A DNA stretch of 64,000 nt, taken from assembly GCA_023664625.1 (NCBI GenBank), contig JAMPFD010000011.1:31526-95525 (forward strand), in the 5' to 3' direction. Shown in pieces: positions 15,982-25,130 of the stretch (position 1 is the stretch's first letter; each line of letters begins with the position of its first letter). The stretch is from Bacillota bacterium (GTDB lineage: Bacteria > Bacteroidota > Bacteroidia > Bacteroidales > Bacteroidaceae). The notes under the pieces are model-generated. The model saw nothing but the letters and a program-made list of their open reading frames with translations, did no database searches and was not told the origin of the DNA. A program made the translations under genes and the position numbers.

Positions 15982-18219
15982 TTAGTTTGTATTTAATTTG
16001 TTTGATCTTATTTCCAATTCAGCCCATCTGCAAGCCATTGCCCATAACTCCAACGGATGGTAAGAGCTGCTTATGTTCTTTCCGTTGAGTTTGTTACAAC
16101 CGCTGCATACTTCAGACTTGCAGTTGTCAATCAATGACATTGCCGCACTTTTTTTCATGCGTTCCTTCATTCTGCTTAAATCATAAGTGAGCATCCAATA
16201 TGTCTTTATGTTTTGTATGCAATGCTCTTTTATGTCCGCATTCATCCAATGGGTGAGAACTTTCGATATGAATGATTTAGGCATACCGTCTGTGTTTATT
16301 GCGTAAGAGATTGCATCTTTCAGTGATTTCACATACGGATACTCCTCCTCGAAATTCATTGCCATCCCAAGGAAAGATATAGAACCTTTTGACTTGCCGC
16401 TGCATACGTGAGATTTCGCGTTGGCTTCTTCCTGTGCACTCATCTCCGCTCCCTTGATTATCGGGAACTTGTCATCGATAAACGAGATTCCGCCGGAAAT
16501 AGAGAATGCAGGATTCTCGCAAGTGAAATGCTTGAAATCCTTGTGGATTCTTTCTGCCATATCCGTCATTACGCTCCAATCGCCCACGATGAACAAATCA
16601 TCGCCACCACTATATATAATATAAGCATGGTCAGGATCAATCTCTTTCCATATTGTATTCAGGTATCCTGAGAAGAAATAGTCGAATGCTCTGCTGAGTG
16701 CGGACATGCGTGGCAAAATTGAACGTTCCGGAGATATTCCTTTCTGAAAAATAGCTCCCAGATTATCAACATCCATACGCAAGACTCCTAATCTGTGGAA
16801 TGATTCCGCAGAGGTGTTCTTGCACAATTCCTCAAAGACATCACACTTAATGTTTGTTCCTCCATAATAATCTAATTTGTTGATGATACTGCACATCTTG
16901 CTTCTTACCATGTCCGTATTGTCATTGAAAGAAACAACTGTAACTGTCTTGTCCTTTATAATTGCAATATCTTGCTTTAGTTTTTCTTGTTTGATGAAAT
17001 AGTAATACAGCCCAAGATTAAGAGGCTCCAGGTGGCATTCGCTGTTCCATGCCTGGATTTCATTTTCTGCAATGACCATGACACCAAGATTCTTGAGCAT
17101 TTGTCCCAGCTCTATCTGCTGTTTTGTCATCTCACGAATAGGCGAAAGACCTTTGGTGTTACATATCTGTTCTGTGTTTGAAAATGTCTCACCTGTGCAA
17201 ATATCTGTCATTCCATTCCCGGCTGTCATAAACGGATTGAATAAGGAATGATATTCTTTAGCGATGACATTCTTGAATTTAGAACCCTTTTTTGCGTCCT
17301 TCTTAAGGAATAATTGTCCCCACACATCACCGAGAGAGGTTTGTCCTGTATGCAGCAAAGCCTCTTTTGGCAGTTCGGCAAAGTCTATTGCCAGAAACAA
17401 CGATAGTTTATGGGTGTCAAACAACTTTTCTTCTATGTTGTTCACTGCAATATCTAATCTCTTTTTCGTATGTTCCGTATTTGGAGCCAACAGATAGAAA
17501 CCTCCTCCGGAATTGTAGATGACATTAGCCTGTGGCAATCCCAATTCCTTCCTTATATATCTTAGGACAGCATCTGACAAAATACGTAGATAGAAAGAGC
17601 GTCCTTTGAGGTTCTTACTTGCATATTTGGAAGCAACTTGATACAAATACGGTTGTATTCCACTCAAATCTGCTCCAATAAGCAAGAATGGGCTATTGCT
17701 GCTCTCTCTTGATTCTATGGCGTCATACAGACATACTGTTAAGGCTGCGGAAGATTTGAGAAAATCATATACGCTGACATCATTATAGCCTTCAAGTCCA
17801 ACAGGAATGTTGGATGTGTATTTACAGAGTAAAGTGAGTAGATTCTCGCTAAAAACAGTAAGATTATCGGCAGGCATTTCCGATAATTGTTCTGACAGCA
17901 TCCCCAATAAGTCGTCATTCCCATAAGATAGGTTCTGTTTGCTTGGGAAATTCTTTTTTGTCAAAGAAATTGGAGCAGGAGCAATCTTCCATAATGTCTC
18001 ATGAGGCGTAGCTGATATTGTTTCTAATATTGAATTCAGTCCATCTCTGACTGAGCTCTTCGACTTTTCTCCTAAGCCAAGGGCTAATGTCTGTGCCTCG
18101 GTGATTATATTAGAATATTTAACCAATACATCATCTGAGCAAAACTTCTTTTGCAAACCACTTAAAGTCTCATGATGCAATAATGCCGCAAGGTAAATGT
18201 GTTCTTTTATATTATTCAT
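15982..18219 (-). CDS. csm1: Cas10/Csm1, cyclic-oligoadenylate synthetase of the type III-A complex, HD motif degenerate
   Basis: This 745-residue protein has a palm cyclase site S-G-G-D-D at about 537-541 (YIIYSGGDDLFIVG), so cOA synthesis should work. An earlier palm-like domain (LLIGADLSGIQPYLY, about 179-193) is also present. A cysteine cluster near the C-terminus (EVCSGC) may bind zinc. At the N-terminus, where Csm1 normally has A-L-L-H-D-I-G-K, this protein has A-A-L-L-H-H-E-T, and I see no downstream HD-domain histidine pattern. The DNase activity is therefore probably lost, leaving RNA cleavage by Csm3 and cOA signalling to the two CARF effectors. The gene starts 12 bases after cas6 and ends just before csm2. 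Confidence 0.95.
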   Translation of the reverse strand: MNNIKEHIYLAALLHHETLSGLQKKFCSDDVLVKYSNIITEAQTLALGLGEKSKSSVRDGLNSILETISATPHETLWKIAPAPISLTKKNFPSKQNLSYGNDDLLGMLSEQLSEMPADNLTVFSENLLTLLCKYTSNIPVGLEGYNDVSVYDFLKSSAALTVCLYDAIESRESSNSPFLLIGADLSGIQPYLYQVASKYASKNLKGRSFYLRILSDAVLRYIRKELGLPQANVIYNSGGGFYLLAPNTEHTKKRLDIAVNNIEEKLFDTHKLSLFLAIDFAELPKEALLHTGQTSLGDVWGQLFLKKDAKKGSKFKNVIAKEYHSLFNPFMTAGNGMTDICTGETFSNTEQICNTKGLSPIREMTKQQIELGQMLKNLGVMVIAENEIQAWNSECHLEPLNLGLYYYFIKQEKLKQDIAIIKDKTVTVVSFNDNTDMVRSKMCSIINKLDYYGGTNIKCDVFEELCKNTSAESFHRLGVLRMDVDNLGAIFQKGISPERSILPRMSALSRAFDYFFSGYLNTIWKEIDPDHAYIIYSGGDDLFIVGDWSVMTDMAERIHKDFKHFTCENPAFSISGGISFIDDKFPIIKGAEMSAQEEANAKSHVCSGKSKGSISFLGMAMNFEEEYPYVKSLKDAISYAINTDGMPKSFISKVLTHWMNADIKEHCIQNIKTYWMLTYDLSRMKERMKKSAAMSLIDNCKSEVCSGCNKLNGKNISSSYHPLELWAMACRWAELEIRSNKLNTN

Positions 18220-18231
18220 AGTATCGGATTA

Positions 18232-18909
18232 CTATTTTGTTGTTAATCTTTTTATCATCCCAAAGCCAATGCTTACTCCCTTTCCGAGACCTATATAGTC
18301 AGGCAAAGAGACATTGGTCTTGAATTGTATGTCAAAGCCCATCATCTTGACACCCTTGAACCTATATTCTCTGGGGGGATCTACAGACAATATCTTTACA
18401 GTGACTTGTTCTTCTAAATGCATGTCTATTCCTTTTGCAAAGGACAGGATATTGCCGATGAGTATATTTTCCAACATTGTATATTTTTCTATTACACTTT
18501 CCATGTCGCAATATTTCTTATAATTGCTTTGGTTCAAGGGCAAATATTTCCGTATGCTATAACAAAACTCATCTTTCCATGTTTGTACATTGACATCATA
18601 CGCCTCAACTTTGTCAGTTTCCAAATCCAGGCTTTTTTGCCCGATTCTTGCTGTACCGGAATTATTGTTGAAGAAATCGGATAATCTATCAATTCCATCA
18701 CCTAAAAATATTATTCCTGCATTACCTCTGATTCTTTTGTATTGTACTAATGGATAGCGGTACCTGAAGCCGTCATCTGCATGATTGTGAAACAGTATGT
18801 CCTCTGATCCGTTCTTCATCATATTAATGACGGCTCCCCGAAAGAGAGGAACTTCATGAAACATAATGGGATTTTTATATGTCACTTTGAATATTTTGAT
18901 TTTGCTCAT
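18232..18909 (-). CDS. cas6: CRISPR RNA endonuclease Cas6
   Basis: This 225-residue protein has a ferredoxin-like N-terminal half and ends with the glycine-rich loop GLGKGVSIGFGMIKRL typical of Cas6. Cas6 cleaves the pre-crRNA within each repeat, leaving an 8-nt 5' handle that would be ATTAAGAC (as DNA) here. A His near the N-terminal half (HNHADDGF region, about 41-48) is a candidate catalytic residue, but I cannot assign it firmly. It is the first gene of the 13-kb minus-strand cas operon, 12 bases before cas10. A run of ten C (G on the coding strand) lies 37-46 bases upstream. Confidence 0.88.
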   Translation of the reverse strand: MSKIKIFKVTYKNPIMFHEVPLFRGAVINMMKNGSEDILFHNHADDGFRYRYPLVQYKRIRGNAGIIFLGDGIDRLSDFFNNNSGTARIGQKSLDLETDKVEAYDVNVQTWKDEFCYSIRKYLPLNQSNYKKYCDMESVIEKYTMLENILIGNILSFAKGIDMHLEEQVTVKILSVDPPREYRFKGVKMMGFDIQFKTNVSLPDYIGLGKGVSIGFGMIKRLTTK

Positions 18910-18945
18910 AGCCTGTTCATTATGATACTGTCTCTAAACATTCCT

Positions 18946-18955
18946 CCCCCCCCCC
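18946..18955 (-). repeat. Homopolymeric C10 (G10 on coding strand) upstream of cas6
   Basis: Ten C in a row sit in the 139-bp gap between the isomerase-like gene and cas6, 37-46 bases before the cas6 ATG. The surrounding gap is otherwise purine/pyrimidine biased and I found no TAnnTTTG promoter box in it. Such tracts slip during replication and can alter promoter spacing or leader structure. Confidence 0.85.
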
Positions 18956-19048
18956 TGCCTTTCCGCTAAGCTTCAAGGACAGGAGGAGGGGAGGGACTTT
19001 TAGTCTTATTCTCTCAAAAAGTAATGGTACAGATAATATAACGGGTGT

Positions 19049-20302
19049 TCATCTGAACTTTTCCGTATAGTCGCCGATGACGATGATGTGGTGATTGCCT
19101 ATCGTATTGTTGAAAAAATATGCGGCATCTTCAGGGTTGTCCAGTTTTACCAGTATCTGCGTGCGGCATTTGCGGCAGTCATCCTGATTCTCCATGATGG
19201 TGCCGGAGGCTACGAATGACCTCTCGAGTCCTCTGCCTCCGCACTTCATCACCGTAACCTTGCCCGTCGGCATGATGCCCTGAATGGCTACGCCGGAGTT
19301 GCTTTCGAAATGGGTTCTGATGATATATCCTTCGGTCTGCTTTAGCCCTATTGTGCAGTGGGCAAAGAGAATCTCGCCTGTCTCACGGTTTATATGTGAC
19401 GGATTTGCCATGAATGCCCCCTGTCCCGTGAGCCGGTTGGCAAGCAGCATGGTGAATATTGACGACAGGTCGCCCTCACATCCGGCAATGATGCCGTTGT
19501 CATTGAGCAGTGCAAGTGCAAGGCATCCTGTAGTCCCCGTGGTTGGGATGAGGCTGAAACACTGCAGTGTCACGGCGTCAAGCTTCTCTTCGTCCACTAT
19601 GCGCTGCAGGGCAAGGTACAGGCGCATGGCCTTTATAACCTCAGTGCGGTCAGGCTCTTTGCAGGCGATGGCGTCGCTGACGAACTTGTCTGCGAGGCTC
19701 CCTGCCTCCTCATCCTTGACTTCGGCATAGTAAGCATTGACAACGTCAAGGCTGATGTCTGTAAATTCCACGCCCCAATGCTTACGCGCGAGTTCATAGT
19801 CCACGTCGCTTGCGACAAGCCAGTCTGACGGTTCGCCCAGCACACCTATCCTGCATCCTTTCAAAGGAGATTCCTTCAGGCTCATTGAACAGTCATGTGC
19901 AGGCTCTCCGTTATCCGTGCTGCCACTCTTTACGGCTGCCACGATGGCATCCATGTCGCCATGGAGTATGGTGCATGTGTCGCCCTGCCGGCGTGTCCAG
20001 CATGACAGTTCGAGCGATGCGGCAAGCGAGTTCGCCTTGCCGTCGGTGAGGAGAGTCAGAGGTTTTGGCAGGCGGCCGTAGTTCTTCACTACCGTGCCTT
20101 CGGTGCCGCCTGTGGCTATGAAGACAAGAGTCTTGCCTTCAAGGCTGTCAAGGTCGTGGCTGTCAAGGTCTTTCTCGAATATGACATTCACTTCGAAGTT
20201 ATTTTCAAGAGCGTCAAACAGTTCTTCGTGTGCTTTGCGAACAGATGCGTATTCCTGCTTCTGAAATACAGAAGCGAATGTCAGCAGATTGAGTTTGTTC
20301 AT
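19049..20302 (-). CDS. L-fucose/L-arabinose isomerase-fold family protein
   Basis: This 417-residue cytosolic protein has an N-terminal Rossmann-like region (LVFIATGGTEGTVVKNYG) and a C-terminal half similar to the FucI/AraA fold (SLIPTTGTTGCLALALLND, CEGDLSSIFTMLLA, NPSHINRETGEILFAHCTIG). Such proteins are annotated as L-fucose isomerase-related and may isomerise an aldose. A specific substrate cannot be assigned, and the protein is shorter than true FucI (about 590 residues). No sugar-utilisation genes adjoin it. It lies downstream of the NigD-like lipoprotein gene, 33 bases apart, on the same strand. Confidence 0.75.
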   Translation of the reverse strand: MNKLNLLTFASVFQKQEYASVRKAHEELFDALENNFEVNVIFEKDLDSHDLDSLEGKTLVFIATGGTEGTVVKNYGRLPKPLTLLTDGKANSLAASLELSCWTRRQGDTCTILHGDMDAIVAAVKSGSTDNGEPAHDCSMSLKESPLKGCRIGVLGEPSDWLVASDVDYELARKHWGVEFTDISLDVVNAYYAEVKDEEAGSLADKFVSDAIACKEPDRTEVIKAMRLYLALQRIVDEEKLDAVTLQCFSLIPTTGTTGCLALALLNDNGIIAGCEGDLSSIFTMLLANRLTGQGAFMANPSHINRETGEILFAHCTIGLKQTEGYIIRTHFESNSGVAIQGIMPTGKVTVMKCGGRGLERSFVASGTIMENQDDCRKCRTQILVKLDNPEDAAYFFNNTIGNHHIIVIGDYTEKFR

Positions 20303-20335
20303 GATGGATTGTTGTTTTTGTTAGTATCGGGATGG

Positions 20336-21025
20336 TTATGGCTTGATGAATTCTTTGGTAACTGTTCCCTCCCACGTAGGGATTTCAAGTGTTATGATGT
20401 CGCCGGACCGCATCTCTTCCGTAGGGATTGAGACATATTGGCTCACCGTATAGTATGCCGGAACGCCGTTCTGCCCGTGGCACAGGCGGTAGTGGTATGT
20501 GTCTCTGCCGTCAGTCCTGTCCGTTTTCTCGCAGACAATCCCCAGTGAATGGCCGGCATCCTCGCTGCCGGAACTTCCGCTTTTGATGTCAAGGCAAAGA
20601 TTAAGGTACTTCCCGTTTTTTGCAAACCATGCCGTCGCAAGGCTCAGAGGGTCTCGGCTGCCATACCATTCCTTTGCCTCTTCCGGCGTTTTCGGAGTCA
20701 GTATAAGAGCCCTTTTTGCGTTTATGGCCTGAACTGTGACGTGAAAGCCTGGGCTGTGCTCCACCTTATTATAATATAGAAGCGCACGGTAACGGGTCTC
20801 TCTCTCCGTTGCCCATGGTGCATACACGGTATAGGAGAATGTCAGGCGTTCATCAGAGTCGGTCACGGCATAGCCGAGCTCTTTGGGCTCCGTGGTATGG
20901 ACGTCACATAGTTCCGCCACCATCTGCGGATATTTGTATCCGTCACCCTCGTCATCTCCTGTGGAGCATCCTATGCATCCGCACAAGAGTGCGAGGCAGA
21001 ATGTTTTAAGCACCGTCATCTTCAT
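20336..21025 (-). CDS. NigD-like lipoprotein
   Basis: The 229-residue product begins with a lipoprotein signal (KTFCLALLCGCIGC; lipobox Cys near residues 16-20), followed by an acidic stretch D-D-E-G-D-G-Y. The mature part is beta-rich and resembles the NigD-like family common in Bacteroidales, which is exported to the envelope. Its role is unknown; NigD was named from a bacteriocin-linked operon. The start overlaps the end of the acyltransferase gene by 20 bases; the third codon is also ATG (21019). It belongs to the minus-strand cluster running from the PASTA gene to here. Confidence 0.7.
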   Translation of the reverse strand: MKMTVLKTFCLALLCGCIGCSTGDDEGDGYKYPQMVAELCDVHTTEPKELGYAVTDSDERLTFSYTVYAPWATERETRYRALLYYNKVEHSPGFHVTVQAINAKRALILTPKTPEEAKEWYGSRDPLSLATAWFAKNGKYLNLCLDIKSGSSGSEDAGHSLGIVCEKTDRTDGRDTYHYRLCHGQNGVPAYYTVSQYVSIPTEEMRSGDIITLEIPTWEGTVTKEFIKP

Positions 21026-22241
21026 TCTTACTTGCCATTTTGTTTATCAGCGGATTGGCATACATTGTCAGCATGCGTTCGCGGAGGAAAGCCTCGTCCT
21101 TGCCGGGGATGTCAATCTTAGCGAGCTGACCTTTGAGATAGTCCTCAAACTTCTTCTCGTCAGCCGGTGTGTAGAAGTCATCGTTGTCACGGTTGCCGTT
21201 GAGCAGGTCAAGGGCTATGTAGTTGTTCGGATAGATACGGTACCCCAGGTGTATGGCGTTGTCCATGCGCCTTGCAACTTCCATGTAGAAATCAGCCTTT
21301 GTCAGCCCGTCGTACTCGTCAAGCCATTCGTTTATGCATGGAGCGCATTCGTAATGTACCCTGCCTTTATATCCCATGATGCCCACTTTCATGTTCTCAA
21401 GGTCGTCCTGCTTGGACTTCTTGTAGCCGGGGTTGTCCCTTTTTAACTGGAATTCCTTAGCTTTCAGATAGTCACACGGGTCAAACTCGTAGGATATTGT
21501 CAGCGGAATAATGTTCAGCTCGTTAAGGGAGCCGCCGTAGCTGAGCATCTTCAATACCGACTCCTGAGTGCGGTCGTCAGAATCCTTGGCCCTTCCCTCG
21601 CGCTGTGCGAGCCATATATTCTCTCCCTTGTCCTTAATGGCATGGTGGATATATCTGGACATCAGCTGTGAGCTCTCCAACAGCTGGCGTGGCGAGAGCC
21701 CGCGCTTTACGGTGAAAGCCTTGTTCAGTTTCACAAGGGTCCTTATCCACGGATAGATGAGAAGGTTGTCTCCGATGCCTATTTCCACCGTGGTGTCATA
21801 GCCGTTCTTGAACAGTTCATAGGAAAGAATGGCAGAGTCCAGTACGATGTCTCTATGGTTTGAAACATAAGTATGGTGCCGGTTCTTTACCGGAAGAGGG
21901 TGTCCGTTGAAGGTGCAGTCGTCGGTAGACTTGCTGAGCATGATGCCTACGATACGGCGCATGTATCTTTTCTGAAAGTCAAGGGTCGTGTTTACGCCGA
22001 TGAACATTGTGCGTATGAGAAAGCGTATGATGCCTTTGGGCAGTGGCAGGAAGCCCCGCAGCATAGCCATGAACTGTCTGTCGCGGAGCAGGGACTCAAC
22101 GGCAGGCCGGACTTCTCCTTTGCCGAACGGTCTTATCTCGTCAAACTCGTTATGCATGGTAAGAGGTTTCTTGATGTTTTTACAATAGTGTAGTGTGACA
22201 GGTTGATGAGTATCCGTAGCGGACGCTTGTGTGTCTGTCAT
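21006..22241 (-). CDS. Lysophospholipid/glycerol-3-phosphate acyltransferase family protein
   Basis: The protein is up to 411 residues; a start at M30 (22154, MHNEFDEIRPFGKGE) is also plausible. It has the acyltransferase motif H-x4-D in VSNHRDIVLDSAIL and the later block IWLAQREGRAKDSDDRTQES, corresponding to the G/P-E-G motif region. These enzymes transfer acyl chains to lysophosphatidate or related substrates at the inner membrane. The C-terminal third is a family-specific extension. Gene order ddl then acyltransferase in the same direction is common in Bacteroidales. Confidence 0.8.
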   Translation of the reverse strand: MTDTQASATDTHQPVTLHYCKNIKKPLTMHNEFDEIRPFGKGEVRPAVESLLRDRQFMAMLRGFLPLPKGIIRFLIRTMFIGVNTTLDFQKRYMRRIVGIMLSKSTDDCTFNGHPLPVKNRHHTYVSNHRDIVLDSAILSYELFKNGYDTTVEIGIGDNLLIYPWIRTLVKLNKAFTVKRGLSPRQLLESSQLMSRYIHHAIKDKGENIWLAQREGRAKDSDDRTQESVLKMLSYGGSLNELNIIPLTISYEFDPCDYLKAKEFQLKRDNPGYKKSKQDDLENMKVGIMGYKGRVHYECAPCINEWLDEYDGLTKADFYMEVARRMDNAIHLGYRIYPNNYIALDLLNGNRDNDDFYTPADEKKFEDYLKGQLAKIDIPGKDEAFLRERMLTMYANPLINKMASKNEDDGA

Positions 22242-22255
22242 GTATTACAGTCATA

Positions 22256-23248
22256 TCAGAACTGGTTCTCTACGATTTCCGAGAGCACATCTTTCATTTC
22301 CAGGCCGGCGGCGCGCACCTGCTGAGGTATGAACGACGTCGCGGTCATGCCAGGAGTAGTGTTAATCTCAAGCATGTTGATCTTGTCAGAGCCGTCAGCG
22401 TTCTTCGAAATGATATAGTCGATGCGTATGATTCCGTTGCAATGGAGAATGTCATAGATTGCAGATGTTATCTTTGCTACGCGCTCTGTTGTCTCCGGTG
22501 CGAGTCGTGCAGGAGTGATTTCCTGTACCATGCCGTTGTATTTCGCGTCATAGTCAAAGAACTCATTGCTTGTGACAACCTCCGTGGCAGGGAGCACGAC
22601 ACTCTTCTCCCGAGTCTTGTAGCATCCCTGGCTGATTTCCGTGCCTTCGAGGTATCCCTCAATCATGACGTCGCTGCTTTCGAGGAATGCCTTGCGGAGG
22701 GCGGGAGCGAGATGGTCGGCGTCCTTCACCTTGCTTATCCCGAAGCTTGAACCGTCAGCGGCAGGCTTTACAAAGAGCGGAAGACCGAGTTTCTCCACTA
22801 TTTCCTTCTCGTCAATCTCGTGCTCATGTCCGTGTCTTACGAGGATGCTGTCCGCCACGGAGACTCCGAAGCTGCGGAGATAGTTGTTGAGGGTGAACTT
22901 GTCAAAGGTCAGTGCCTCCACGAGTACGTTGCTTGTGGAGTAGGGGATATGCAGAAGTTCGAAATATCCCTGCAGGAAACCGTTCTCTCCCGGAGCTCCG
23001 TGAATGGTGATGTAGACGTAGTCAAACCTCTGCTTGAGGTTGTCTTCAATGAACGAGAAATCGTTCTTGTCAATCCTGGCTGTGTCACCGTTCCTGAGAT
23101 GGACTCTCCAGTCTGTCCCCTTAAATTCTACGATATATACATTATAGCGTTCCTTGTCGAAGAAAGAATAGATTCCCTGTCCTGACCGCATTGATACTCC
23201 GTGCTCACTTGAGTCACCGCCGCAAACGATAGCAATTGTCCGTTTCAT
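22256..23248 (-). CDS. ddl: D-alanine--D-alanine ligase
   Basis: From the ATG at 23248 (MKRTIAIVCGGDSSEHGVSM) the protein is 330 residues, normal for Ddl. The ATP-grasp pattern is complete: GGDSSEHGVS at the N-terminus, ITIHGAPGENGFLQGYFELL for substrate binding, LPLFVKPAADGSSFGISKV for ATP, and MLEINTTPGMTATSFIPQQV at the C-terminus. It makes the D-Ala-D-Ala dipeptide for peptidoglycan in the cytosol. The extra upstream 20 codons overlap the rluD end and are unlikely to be translated. It is part of the PASTA-rluD-ddl-acyltransferase block. Confidence 0.95.
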   Translation of the reverse strand: MKRTIAIVCGGDSSEHGVSMRSGQGIYSFFDKERYNVYIVEFKGTDWRVHLRNGDTARIDKNDFSFIEDNLKQRFDYVYITIHGAPGENGFLQGYFELLHIPYSTSNVLVEALTFDKFTLNNYLRSFGVSVADSILVRHGHEHEIDEKEIVEKLGLPLFVKPAADGSSFGISKVKDADHLAPALRKAFLESSDVMIEGYLEGTEISQGCYKTREKSVVLPATEVVTSNEFFDYDAKYNGMVQEITPARLAPETTERVAKITSAIYDILHCNGIIRIDYIISKNADGSDKINMLEINTTPGMTATSFIPQQVRAAGLEMKDVLSEIVENQF

Positions 23249-23288
23249 ATATGTTTGTTTTATTTTTCTACTTGTTCTTATATGCCTG

Positions 23289-24401
23289 TCAGGCTTGTTC
23301 TCCTGCACCGGCTTTCTCCCCTAAGGTGTTGCGTGTTGTTCCGGCAATGAAGTCTTGCCATTTTCTTATTACAGTCCCGAGATCCTCCGGCAGGTCGGAC
23401 GTGAAGTCCATCTGACGGCCTGTCACCGGGTGGACGAAGCCGAGGGTCTTTGCGTGGAGGGCTTGCCGCGGGCACAGTTTGAAGCAATTCTTGATGAAAG
23501 CCTTGTATGACGATGAACGCTCTCCCCTGAGAATCTCCATTCCTCCATATCTCTCGTCTGCAAACAGAGGATGTCCGATATGCTTCATGTGAGCTCGTAT
23601 CTGATGTGTGCGTCCTGTTTCAAGTATACACTCTACGAGAGTGGCATAGCCGTACCGCTCGATTACTTTCCAATGGGTTACGGCAGGCTTGCCGATGCCG
23701 GAGTCCGGCGGTGTCACCGTCATCCGCAGGCGGTCCTTAGGGTCGCGTGTGATGTTGCCTTCAATCCTCCCCTCGTCCTCCTTCATGTGTCCCCATACAA
23801 GCGCATGGTAAGAGCGGTGGGTTGTCTTGTTGAAAAATTGCTTGCCGAGATTGTGCTTTGCCTCCGGTGTCTTTGCTATCAGCAGAAGGCCGCTCGTGTC
23901 CTTGTCGATACGATGTACCAGTCCGACTTCAGGGGAGTTGGGGTCATATTCGGGTACATCTTTCATGTGCCATGCCATTGCATTTACCAAAGTGCCGGTG
24001 AAATTGCCTGCTCCGGGATGGACAACCATGCCGGCTTCTTTGTTGACAACCATCAGATGGTCGTCCTCATAGACAATATTCAGCGGAATATCCTCGGGAA
24101 GAATACTTGTGTCATGTGGCGGCCGTGTAAGCATAAGTGTGAGGACGTCGCCCGGCCTCACTTTGTAATTGGACTTCACCGGTTTCCCGTTGGCGTGGAT
24201 ATACCCGGCCTCAGCAGCCTGCTGTATGCGGTTCCGTGAGGAGTGCTGCATGTGTTCCGAAAGGAATTTGTCTATGCGCAGAGATTCCTGTCCGGCATCT
24301 GCCACGATGCGGAAGTGCTCATAGAGCCCGTCGCCATCGGAAGAGTCCTCCTGCGGTTCCTTGATTAATTCGTCGTATTCAAATATTTCGTCTTGTATCA
24401 T
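23289..24401 (-). CDS. rluD: Ribosomal large subunit pseudouridine synthase D family
   Basis: From ATG 24401 (MIQDEIFEYDELIKEP) the protein is 370 residues. It has an N-terminal S4 domain (LRIDKFLSEHMQHSSRNRIQ) and a catalytic RluA-type domain with VGLVHRIDKDTSGLLLIAKT, where the HRIDKDTSG Asp is the nucleophile, and LETGRTHQIRAHMKHIGHPL. It converts specific uridines in 23S rRNA to pseudouridine. The longer frame to 24530 runs through the PASTA gene's 3' end and was not chosen. It lies 25 bases downstream of the PASTA gene. Confidence 0.93.
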   Translation of the reverse strand: MIQDEIFEYDELIKEPQEDSSDGDGLYEHFRIVADAGQESLRIDKFLSEHMQHSSRNRIQQAAEAGYIHANGKPVKSNYKVRPGDVLTLMLTRPPHDTSILPEDIPLNIVYEDDHLMVVNKEAGMVVHPGAGNFTGTLVNAMAWHMKDVPEYDPNSPEVGLVHRIDKDTSGLLLIAKTPEAKHNLGKQFFNKTTHRSYHALVWGHMKEDEGRIEGNITRDPKDRLRMTVTPPDSGIGKPAVTHWKVIERYGYATLVECILETGRTHQIRAHMKHIGHPLFADERYGGMEILRGERSSSYKAFIKNCFKLCPRQALHAKTLGFVHPVTGRQMDFTSDLPEDLGTVIRKWQDFIAGTTRNTLGEKAGAGEQA

Positions 24402-24426
24402 CTGCTTTTCTTTTCCGTCAGTGGTG

Positions 24427-25089
24427 TCATTCAACAATTTCTTCAAAAGGATCCTCCTCGATAACTCCGACAGCCTCTTCCTGTTCCTCCTCCTCGTATT
24501 CTGGGTCTGTGACAATGATTTCTTCCTCATGGTCCAGCATTCCGTTGCCGACCTGCAGGGACACCATCATGTCCAGCGGCACCCGGTCACCGGCAGAGAG
24601 GCTCTTGCCACGTGCCACGACACCGTACACCCAGTCCTTCTCTCCTGATATATATTGCGGGGCACCGACCTTGAATCCGAGGATTTTCAGTTTTGCCGTA
24701 GCCTCCCGGAGAGAGCTGTTGTCTACGATGTCGGGAAGGATCAGTGTCGGTTTCTGTGATGCATTGACGGTTACGAAGACACACCTGCCGCTCTTTACCG
24801 GTTCTCCTGCTTCGGGTGTCTGCTGCAATATGCAGTCCGGCGGCAGCATACGGTTGTAGCCGGTGTCGGAAACCATGATGATAAGCCCTGAGTTCTTTAT
24901 GAGCTGTTGTGCATCCTCAAACTTCTTTCCCTGGAGATTGGGCACTTTAATAGCCTCCCCGTGATGAGTGTAGAGATCTGTTCCGACACTTACGGCGGTG
25001 ACAAATGCAATGGCGACTATGGCCATCAGTCCAATATTGAGCCAGATATACTTGCTCCCGAGTTTCTGGAAAAAGGTCTTTGCTGTCAT
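24427..25089 (-). CDS. PASTA-domain membrane protein
   Basis: This 220-residue protein has a short cytosolic N-terminus, one membrane segment (YIWLNIGLMAIVAIAFVTAV) and two to three extracytoplasmic PASTA repeats (VPNLQGKKFEDAQQLIKNSG; LPDIVDNSSLREATAKLKIL), then an acidic Glu-rich tail. PASTA modules bind peptidoglycan fragments in other proteins. Here there is no kinase or transpeptidase domain. It heads the block with rluD and ddl, which is conserved in Bacteroidales. A TAATTTTG box at 25123-25130 on the minus strand could be its promoter. Confidence 0.85.
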   Translation of the reverse strand: MTAKTFFQKLGSKYIWLNIGLMAIVAIAFVTAVSVGTDLYTHHGEAIKVPNLQGKKFEDAQQLIKNSGLIIMVSDTGYNRMLPPDCILQQTPEAGEPVKSGRCVFVTVNASQKPTLILPDIVDNSSLREATAKLKILGFKVGAPQYISGEKDWVYGVVARGKSLSAGDRVPLDMMVSLQVGNGMLDHEEEIIVTDPEYEEEEQEEAVGVIEEDPFEEIVE

Positions 25090-25122
25090 TGCGTGATGTT
25101 TTGCTTGGAATTAAATCAGGAG

Positions 25123-25130
25123 CAAAATTA
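25123..25130 (-). promoter_or_regulatory. Possible -7 element for the PASTA-rluD-ddl operon
   Basis: The minus strand reads TAATTTTG, matching TAnnTTTG, 34-41 bases upstream of the PASTA gene start. No good -33 element was seen. Confidence 0.4.
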
